A stretch of DNA of 35,529 nt from the NCBI GenBank assembly GCA_900472395.1, contig UCHV01000041.1, positions 1 to 35,529 of the forward strand, read 5' to 3'. Shown piece after piece: positions 30,901 to 35,529 of the stretch. How positions within the stretch are numbered: the first letter of the stretch is position 1; the number at the start of each line of letters is the position of its first letter. The translations under genes and the position numbers were made by a program. The notes beneath the pieces are model-generated. The model made no database searches. It worked only from the letters and a program-made list of their open reading frames with translations, and was not told the origin of the DNA. The DNA comes from Hyphomicrobiales bacterium. Its GTDB lineage: Bacteria > Pseudomonadota > Alphaproteobacteria > Rhizobiales > Rhizobiaceae.

Positions 30901-31520
30901 GTCGTGCGCTGGCTGGCCGGATCGAATGAGCGGATCGTCTCCAGCGTATCGCCGAAAAAGTCGAGGCGAACAGGTTCTTCCGTACCCGGGACGAACACAT
31001 CGAGAATGCCGCCACGCACTGCAAACTCACCGACTTCACGCACTGTCGAGACGCGATCGAAACCGTTGCGCTCCAGCCGCGCGGCAATGTCGTCCATGCG
31101 GATCTGGTTGCCGGGTTTTGCGGAAAAGGCGAGGCTTTCGATGACATCCGCCGGCGCGATCTTCTGCATCATCGCATTGACGGTAACGAGCACGATGGCC
31201 GGATGCGGTTTCTTGGCGTGGTTGATGAGGCCGGACAAAGCCGCCAGACGGCGCGCGGACGTATCGGCGCTCGGCGAGACGCGGTCATAAGGCAGACAGT
31301 CCCAGGCCGGCAGCGTCAGAACCGGAATTTCCGGCGCGACAAACCCCAGCATCTGTTCCAGATCGGCCATGCGCTGGCCATCCGAAATCACATAGGCGAC
31401 CGACTGCCCAGCGCGCGCCATCTGCGCCAAAACCAGCGGCTCGATGCCGGCCGGCACATTGCCGATGATCAGAGGCTGCGAACTGGCGGCAATCTTCTTA
31501 GGCTCAAAACCGGAAATCAT
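27981..31520 (-). CDS. mfd: Transcription-repair coupling factor
   Basis: A 1179-residue translocase that removes stalled RNA polymerase from lesions and recruits UvrA. The N-terminal UvrB-like part (about residues 1-360) includes L-P-A-W-D-C-L-P-Y-D-R-V-S-P. It is followed by the RNA polymerase-interacting domain (E-H-G-I-G-K-F-V-G-L near residue 525). The RecG-like helicase motor has Walker A G-D-V-G-F-G-K-T-E-V and motif II D-E-E-Q-H-F-G-V. The C-terminal TRCF domain begins with D-L-H-L-R-M-G-L-Y-R-R-L. ATG overlaps the sdhE stop by 4 bp, so the two are coupled. UvrA, its repair partner, is also in this window. Confidence 0.97.
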   Translation of the reverse strand: MISGFEPKKIAASSQPLIIGNVPAGIEPLVLAQMARAGQSVAYVISDGQRMADLEQMLGFVAPEIPVLTLPAWDCLPYDRVSPSADTSARRLAALSGLINHAKKPHPAIVLVTVNAMMQKIAPADVIESLAFSAKPGNQIRMDDIAARLERNGFDRVSTVREVGEFAVRGGILDVFVPGTEEPVRLDFFGDTLETIRSFDPASQRTTGQARSLDLNPMSEVTLTPDTISRFRKNYLSLFGAANRDDALYQAVSEGRRYAGMEHWLPLFYERLETAFDYLQGFRIVTDHTAREAAVERSKLVIDYFEARRDSGVQGKGKGTAVQSTPYKPVSPGQLYLDGKSFSSGLDEAGAIRLTPFNEMDAEGRKVIALDAHAGPRWAKSQAETQSENQERGDDGESSRVNVFDLVVKHIADKRADGDKVLVTGWSAGSLDRLLQVLDERGLKRIRLIEKLDDLKKVEKGEAAAAVMSLEAGFETGDLIVIGEQDILGDRMVRRGKRRKRGADFLTEVAGLDEGSLVVHAEHGIGKFVGLVTIEAAGAPRACLELHYADSAKLFLPVENIDILSRYGSDAAEANLDKLGGGAWQARKAKLKKRLLDMADALIRIAATRITRRAPVLATPEGLYDEFAARFPYDETEDQETAIESVREDLAAGRPMDRLVCGDVGFGKTEVALRAAFFAAMNGAQVAVVVPTTLLARQHYKTFTERFRGLPIKLAQASRLVTAKELAQTKKDVADGKVDIVVGTHALLGNGIQFANLALLIIDEEQHFGVKHKERLKELKSDVHVLTLSATPIPRTLQLAMTGVRELSLITTPPVDRMAVRTFISPFDALVIRETLMREHYRGGQSFYVCPRLADLPEVEAFLRSDVPELKVAVAHGQMAAGDLEDIMNAFYDGKYDVLLSTTIVESGLDVPTANTLIVHRADMFGLAQLYQLRGRVGRSKVRAFALFTLPVNKQLTVMAERRLKVLQSLDTLGAGFQLASHDLDIRGAGNLLGEEQSGHIKEVGFELYQQMLEEAVAEVKGEDEITDTGWSPQISVGITVMIPEDYVPDLHLRMGLYRRLGELTELAEIDGFGAEMVDRFGPMPKEVQNLLKVVYIKSLCRKANVEKVDAGPKGIVLQFRDKQFPNPANLVGFIAKQGTMAKIRPDHSVFLTRDLPTPEKRLVTAAQVMGQMAELAKV

Positions 31521-31846
31521 CGAAACCCGTCACCCTTCGCATTGAGGCTTTCCCGCGTCACCAGATCGAAATCCGGACGATAGGAGGCAAGATGTTCGAA
31601 CAGCGGCGTTTGATATCGTTCCGGAACCGGAACGGCCCCGGTAATCCAGCTGTTCAGGTCGGCATCTTCCTCGCCCATGATGATTTCGAATTCATCGAGT
31701 TCGGCATCGGAAAGCGTCGAAATCTGCTCCTCGGCGAACTGGCCGAAGACGAGATCCATCTCGCGAATGCCGCGATGCCAGCAGCGATAGAGGATACGCC
31801 TGCGGCGCGGGTCGAGATCAGCGCTGGTGCGCGTCAGTCCAGTCAT
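31517..31846 (-). CDS. sdhE: Succinate dehydrogenase assembly factor SdhE (FAD-insertion factor)
   Basis: A 109-residue member of the SdhE/Sdh5 family that helps attach FAD covalently to the flavoprotein subunit of succinate dehydrogenase. The signature R-R-R-I-L-Y-R-C-W-H-R-G-I-R-E-M-D-L contains the conserved R-G-x-x-E. It is followed by a helix bundle (E-L-D-E-F-E-I-I-M-G-E-E-D-A-D-L-N-S-W) and a W-I-T-G turn. GAAGG lies about nine bases before the ATG. It is the first gene of an sdhE-mfd pair and diverges from recG across a 95-bp gap. Confidence 0.9.
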   Translation of the reverse strand: MTGLTRTSADLDPRRRRILYRCWHRGIREMDLVFGQFAEEQISTLSDAELDEFEIIMGEEDADLNSWITGAVPVPERYQTPLFEHLASYRPDFDLVTRESLNAKGDGFR

Positions 31847-31941
31847 ATGGGAAAACCTTCGTGTTGCCGGCGTGATATAGGATGAAATTCCACAGATGTC
31901 AGCCTTGCCAAGCCCGCATTTTCCATCGCATTTAACGACTT

Positions 31942-34047
31942 ATGCGTCCCGCCATACTTGATCCGCTGTTTTCACCCGTCTCAACGCTCTCAGGCGTCGG
32001 GCCAAAACTCGCCGACATGATCGCCAAGGTCACCGGTCGTGAGGATGCCGACGATTGCCGCGTGGTTGATCTGCTTTTCCACGCGCCGTTTTCGCTGATT
32101 GACCGCCGCAACCGGCCGGGTATCGCGCTGGCGCCGCAGGGTTCCATCGTCACCATCGAGGGCCGTGTCGACCGTCATGTGCCGCCCCCGGCGCGCACCA
32201 ACCAGCCATACCGGGTCTATCTGCACGATGACACCGGCGAACTGGCGCTGACCTTTTTTCGCGCCAAGGGCAACTGGCTGGAAAAGACGCTGCCGATCGA
32301 TGAGCAGGTGATGGTTAGCGGCAAGGTGGATTGGTTCAACGGCCGCGCCTCGATGATCCACCCGGATTTCATCGTAAAAGTGTCCGAGGCGGAAAACCTG
32401 CCGCTTGTCGAGCCGGTCTATCCGCTTACGGCCGGCCTCTCTCCGAAAACGCTGCGCAAGGCGATCGAAGGCGGCGTGGCCCGCCTGCCGGAATTTGCCG
32501 ATTGGATCGATCTCAGCCTGGCGCAACGCCAGCCTTTTCCGTCCGTTTCGGATGCGTTTCGAGATCTGCACGATCCGCGTGATGCCGCAGACCTTGAACC
32601 TCAGGCACCCGCCCGCCGTCGGCTTGCCTATGACGAGTTTCTTGCCGGCCAGGTCTCGCTGGCTCTGGTGCGTCAGAAAATCCGCAAAGTTCCGGGTGTT
32701 CCCATCCGCGTGAAAGGCGATGTGGGGGCAAGGATCGTTGCTGCCCTGCCCTTTTCACTCACGGCCAGCCAGAAAGCTGCCGTCGAAGACATATTGAAAG
32801 ATATGGCCGGCGAGGACCGCATGCTGCGGCTTCTGCAGGGCGATGTCGGTGCCGGCAAGACGCTGGTGGCACTGCTCTCCATGGCAGCCGCCGTCGAAGG
32901 CGGCGGACAGGCGGTGCTGATGGCGCCGACCGAAATTCTCGCCCGCCAGCACTTTGCCACGATCGCCAAACTGGCCGATGCCGCCGGCATCACTGTCGAT
33001 ATTCTGACCGGCCGCACCAAGGGCCGCGAGCGCGAAGCGATCAGCGAACGCATCGCGTCCGGCGAGGCGCAGATCATCATCGGCACGCATGCGCTGTTTC
33101 AGGATACGATCAGCTACCATAATCTGGCGCTGGCCGTGGTGGACGAGCAGCACCGTTTTGGCGTGCATCAGCGCCTGCGGCTGACCTCCAAGGGCATCTC
33201 GCCGCATATGCTGGTGATGACCGCGACCCCCATTCCGCGCACGCTGGTGCTGGCTGCCTTCGGCGACATGGATGTCTCAAAGCTCACGGAAAAGCCGGCC
33301 GGACGCAAGCCGATCCAGACCGTTACGGTTCCGACAGAACGGCTTGGCGATATCGTTGGCCGCTTGAGAAGTGCTGTCGCCGAGGGAAAAAAAGCTTACT
33401 GGATTTGCCCGCTGGTCGAAGAATCCGACGTGGTGGAACTGATGTCGGCGGAAGAACGGTTTGCCGTTCTCGCCCGCGAACTCGGCGAGAAAAATGTCGG
33501 CCTCGTACATGGCCGCATGTCGGGTGCGGAGAAAGATGCCGTCATGGCTGCTTTCAAGGCCGGCGAGATCCGCCTTCTCGTCGCCACCACCGTCGTGGAA
33601 GTGGGCGTCGATGTGCCGGATGCGACGATCATGGTCATCGAACATGCCGAACGTTTTGGTCTTGCACAGTTGCACCAGTTACGCGGCCGCGTCGGCCGCG
33701 GCGCCGATGCCTCCACCTGCATCCTTCTCTACAAGGGTCCGCTCAGCGAAACCGGCCACGCAAGGCTTTCCATCCTGCGCGACAGCGAGGACGGCTTTCT
33801 GATCGCCGAGGAAGACCTGAAGCTGCGCGGCGAAGGCGAGCTTTTGGGCACGCGCCAGTCAGGCACTCCCGGGTTCAAGCTCGCCAGCCTCGAAGCCCAT
33901 GCTGACCTTCTGGAAATCGCCCGCAAGGACGCGAGCTATCTACTCGAAAGAGACCCGGACCTCACCAGCGAACGTGGCGAAGCCATCCGGGTGCTGCTTT
34001 ATCTGCACCGCCGCGACGAGGCGATCAGGTTTTTGCGGGCGGGATAG
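31942..34047 (+). CDS. recG: ATP-dependent DNA helicase RecG
   Basis: A 701-residue helicase that reverses stalled replication forks and processes branched DNA. The N-terminal wedge/OB domain (about residues 1-230) includes L-S-G-V-G-P-K-L-A and Y-L-H-D-D-T-G-E-L-A-L-T-F-F. The motor has Walker A G-D-V-G-A-G-K-T-L-V, motif II V-V-D-E-Q-H-R-F-G-V, motif III M-T-A-T-P-I-P-R-T-L, and the C-terminal Q-L-R-G-R-V-G-R-G. No ribosome site is visible before the ATG. Its 3' end overlaps the convergent DUF502 gene by 23 bases. Confidence 0.96.
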   Translation: MRPAILDPLFSPVSTLSGVGPKLADMIAKVTGREDADDCRVVDLLFHAPFSLIDRRNRPGIALAPQGSIVTIEGRVDRHVPPPARTNQPYRVYLHDDTGELALTFFRAKGNWLEKTLPIDEQVMVSGKVDWFNGRASMIHPDFIVKVSEAENLPLVEPVYPLTAGLSPKTLRKAIEGGVARLPEFADWIDLSLAQRQPFPSVSDAFRDLHDPRDAADLEPQAPARRRLAYDEFLAGQVSLALVRQKIRKVPGVPIRVKGDVGARIVAALPFSLTASQKAAVEDILKDMAGEDRMLRLLQGDVGAGKTLVALLSMAAAVEGGGQAVLMAPTEILARQHFATIAKLADAAGITVDILTGRTKGREREAISERIASGEAQIIIGTHALFQDTISYHNLALAVVDEQHRFGVHQRLRLTSKGISPHMLVMTATPIPRTLVLAAFGDMDVSKLTEKPAGRKPIQTVTVPTERLGDIVGRLRSAVAEGKKAYWICPLVEESDVVELMSAEERFAVLARELGEKNVGLVHGRMSGAEKDAVMAAFKAGEIRLLVATTVVEVGVDVPDATIMVIEHAERFGLAQLHQLRGRVGRGADASTCILLYKGPLSETGHARLSILRDSEDGFLIAEEDLKLRGEGELLGTRQSGTPGFKLASLEAHADLLEIARKDASYLLERDPDLTSERGEAIRVLLYLHRRDEAIRFLRAG

Positions 34048-34723
34048 GCGCGGAGAGAACCGGCACTTCGGGCGTCTTCGGCGTCCAGTCGGGCGCGATC
34101 AAGCCACCTGAGATCAGCAGGCGCGCCCCCTCTTCCGGCGTCATGTCCAGCATGACGATCTTGCTTTTTGGCACGAACATCAAGAAACCGGCAGTCGGCA
34201 CGGGTGTCGGCGGCAGGAACACGCCGACCATTTCTTCGCCATCGCTGTTCAGCCGCGCAGCAATCTCGCCCTGCACATCGCCAGAGATAAACACCAGCGC
34301 CCAGGTGCCGGGGCTAGGAAACTCGATCAGCCCGCATTTCTTGAACGAGGTCGACTGTTCCTTCAGCACCGTCTCAAAGATCTGCTTGAGGCTTTTGTAG
34401 AGCGTACGCACCAGCGGCATGCGGTGCAGCACCGACTCGCCAAAATTGACGATGGAGCGGCCGATCAGGTTTTTGCCGAGAAAACCGATCATGGTGATCA
34501 GGATGACGGCGATCAGCAGGCCGGTGCCGGGAATGGTGACGTCGAAATAATATTGCGGATTATAACGCTGCGGGATGTAGGGCGTCACCCAGCTATCGGC
34601 CCAATCGATAAACGTGAAGGTGAGCCAGATGGTGATGGCGAGAGGCGCGCAGATAATCAGGCCTGTGAGAAAATTGTTTCTCAGCCGACCGGCCAGCGAC
34701 AGTTTTTCGAGGGGATCGGTCAT
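34025..34723 (-). CDS. DUF502 family inner-membrane protein
   Basis: A 232-residue protein of the DUF502 family. It has two membrane helices, one after the start (F-L-T-G-L-I-I-C-A-P-L-A-I-T-I-W-L) and one at about residues 67-85 (G-T-G-L-L-I-A-V-I-L-I-T-M-I-G-F). The conserved soluble part includes R-M-P-L-V-R-T-L-Y-K-S-L-K-Q-I and F-L-P-P-T-P-V-P-T-A-G-F. A Pro-rich tail ends it. The family's function is unknown. It lies 12 bp after the GNAT gene, so it is probably in the glmS transcript. Its last 23 bases are antisense to recG. Confidence 0.9.
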   Translation of the reverse strand: MTDPLEKLSLAGRLRNNFLTGLIICAPLAITIWLTFTFIDWADSWVTPYIPQRYNPQYYFDVTIPGTGLLIAVILITMIGFLGKNLIGRSIVNFGESVLHRMPLVRTLYKSLKQIFETVLKEQSTSFKKCGLIEFPSPGTWALVFISGDVQGEIAARLNSDGEEMVGVFLPPTPVPTAGFLMFVPKSKIVMLDMTPEEGARLLISGGLIAPDWTPKTPEVPVLSAPIPPAKT

Positions 34724-34735
34724 AAAAGCCTGATT

Positions 34736-35167
34736 TTATTCTGAAGCGACGCCAAAGGCGCTATGAAACGAAAGAATGCCGGATGGCACCTGCCCCCGCA
34801 AGGGCAACGCCATCAAATATTCAGGAGGCAGGCCGGGGCTGGTCAGGCCTGCGTCGCCCCGAAAACCAAAACGGCGATAATAAGCCGGCTCACCGAGCAG
34901 AACGCAGCCGGCCGCATCGAGATTTTTGATCGCTTCGAGACCGTCGCGAATCAGCTGGGCTCCGATGCCCCGCCCCTGATATTCCGGCAGCACCGAAACG
35001 GGACCGAGCGCATACCATGCGCCTTCGCCACTTGAAAACGTCACCGGCGAAAACGCGACACGGCCAACAATGAGGCCGTCAATCTCGGCAACCAGAGACA
35101 CCGCCAGCGCGCGGGAGGACCTCAAACGCTCGATGATGGCAGGCTCACTGCCATCACTATATGGCAT
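34736..35167 (-). CDS. GNAT-family N-acetyltransferase (YhbS-like), truncated at the N-terminus
   Basis: A 143-residue remnant of a YhbS-like GCN5-related acetyltransferase. The acetyl-CoA signature P-V-S-V-L-P-E-Y-Q-G-R-G-I-G-A-Q-L-I and the later G-E-P-A-Y-Y-R-R-F-G-F are intact. The fold's first strand and most of the first helix are missing from this frame. They are encoded just upstream, but behind an in-frame amber codon (35222-35224). The ATG at 35165-35167 has GGAGG eleven bases upstream, so restart there is possible. Loss of the first strand makes activity uncertain. It could be a decayed gene, a sequencing error or an amber-suppressed gene. It is flanked by glmS and DUF502 on the same strand. 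Confidence 0.6.
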   Translation of the reverse strand: MPYSDGSEPAIIERLRSSRALAVSLVAEIDGLIVGRVAFSPVTFSSGEGAWYALGPVSVLPEYQGRGIGAQLIRDGLEAIKNLDAAGCVLLGEPAYYRRFGFRGDAGLTSPGLPPEYLMALPLRGQVPSGILSFHSAFGVASE

Positions 35168-35239
35168 GCCGGCAAAAGCCTCCGCGGTGACCGCGGCAAT
35201 TGCCGCCGTATCACCCGTTTGCTATTGCCGAACGATCAC
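35168..35239 (-). pseudogene. Interrupted 5' part of the GNAT gene (amber at codon 6)
   Basis: Reading from a GTG that overlaps the glmS stop by 4 bp (GTGA, 35236-35239), the frame encodes V-I-V-R-Q, then TAG, then Q-T-G-D-T-A-A-I-A-A-V-T-A-E-A-F-A-G joined directly to the annotated acetyltransferase. Related proteins begin M-I-I-R-x-E and continue with such a helix. The TAG sits where a Glu (GAG) is expected, a single-base change. Confidence 0.65.
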
Positions 35240-35529
35240 TCGACGGTGACCGATTTAGCCAGGTTGCGCGGCTGGTCCACATCCGTGCCCATAAAGACGG
35301 CGGTGTGATAGGCCAGCAACTGGATCGGCAGGGCGTAGATCATCGGCGAGATCACTTCATCGACTTCCGGCAGCACTATCGTTGCCATGGTCGGCAGCTT
35401 GGTGGCTGCAGCCCCCTTTTCATCGGTGATGAAGATGATCTTGCCGCCACGCGCTGCCACTTCCTGCATGTTCGACACGGTCTTGTCGAAGAAGCGGTCG
35501 TAAGGCGCGATGACGATCACCGGCATATT
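35236..35529 (-). CDS. glmS: Glutamine-fructose-6-phosphate aminotransferase, C-terminal part
   Basis: The last 97 codons of GlmS, cut by the window end. The enzyme makes glucosamine-6-phosphate from fructose-6-phosphate and glutamine, the first step toward peptidoglycan and lipopolysaccharide sugars. The visible part is the end of the second SIS (isomerase) domain: V-I-V-I-A-P-Y-D-R, then I-S-P-M-I-Y-A-L-P-I-Q-L-L-A-Y-H-T-A and the diagnostic ending D-V-D-Q-P-R-N-L-A-K-S-V-T-V-E. The true start lies outside the window. Its TGA overlaps the GTG of the interrupted GNAT gene. Confidence 0.95.
   Translation of the reverse strand, partial: NMPVIVIAPYDRFFDKTVSNMQEVAARGGKIIFITDEKGAAATKLPTMATIVLPEVDEVISPMIYALPIQLLAYHTAVFMGTDVDQPRNLAKSVTVE

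Noticed and set aside
28077..30929. A 950-codon open frame antisense to mfd
   Set aside because: A shadow of a high-GC gene; no domain or motif is recognisable and mfd is certain.

Overview
The window is ordinary chromosomal DNA of an alphaproteobacterium, most likely Rhizobiaceae (Agrobacterium/Rhizobium-like). I infer this from the high GC content, the gene content and order (queA-tgt-recX, divergent ssb/uvrA, glnB-glnA, sdhE-mfd next to recG and glmS), an IalB-family protein, an alphaproteobacterial LexA box (GTTC-N7-GTTC), and frequent GTG/TTG starts with 4-bp gene overlaps. I see no rRNA or tRNA genes, insertion sequences, prophage or CRISPR array.

Left part (1-9.9 kb). A minus-strand series runs coaD, ppiA (exported cyclophilin), ppiB (cytosolic cyclophilin), queA, tgt, recX. 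It covers coenzyme A synthesis, proline isomerisation, queuosine modification of tRNA and a RecA regulator. Upstream of it, on the plus strand, lie three very small predicted membrane-protein ORFs (30, 59 and 44 codons) that end at a strong hairpin shared with the gyrA side. gyrA (minus), a MarC-family membrane protein (plus) and ssb (minus) follow.

Middle part (9.9-18.7 kb). ssb and uvrA diverge from a gap holding a perfect SOS box. After uvrA come a DUF72 protein, the NAD(P)HX repair enzyme nnr (minus), then glnB-glnA behind a near-perfect sigma-54 promoter, and an EamA-type exporter.

Accessory-looking part (18.7-28 kb). hspQ is followed by a minus-strand set of three genes: a membrane-anchored coiled-coil protein that starts with TTG, and two close paralogues of TAXI-type periplasmic binding proteins. 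No TRAP permease is visible, so this set is the best candidate here for an uncharacterised system. Next come an IalB-family secreted protein, an orphan YejA-like peptide-binding protein, a DsbA/FrnE-like oxidoreductase coupled to a second EamA exporter, and an unusual zinc-ribbon protein with a SUKH-4-like body.

Right part (28-35.5 kb). sdhE-mfd (minus) diverges from recG (plus). recG converges with a minus-strand set glmS (cut by the window edge), a GNAT acetyltransferase and a DUF502 membrane protein. The GNAT reading frame carries an in-frame amber codon at codon 6 of its apparent original start, which overlaps glmS by 4 bp.

Points most worth a second look: the TAXI pair with the coiled-coil protein, the small membrane ORF cluster, a Tgt enzyme that has lost most of its zinc ligands, the interrupted GNAT gene, and a terminator placed directly in front of queA. 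Several starts were moved inward from the longest frame (coaD, uvrA, nnr, hspQ, both TAXI genes, the YejA-like gene).
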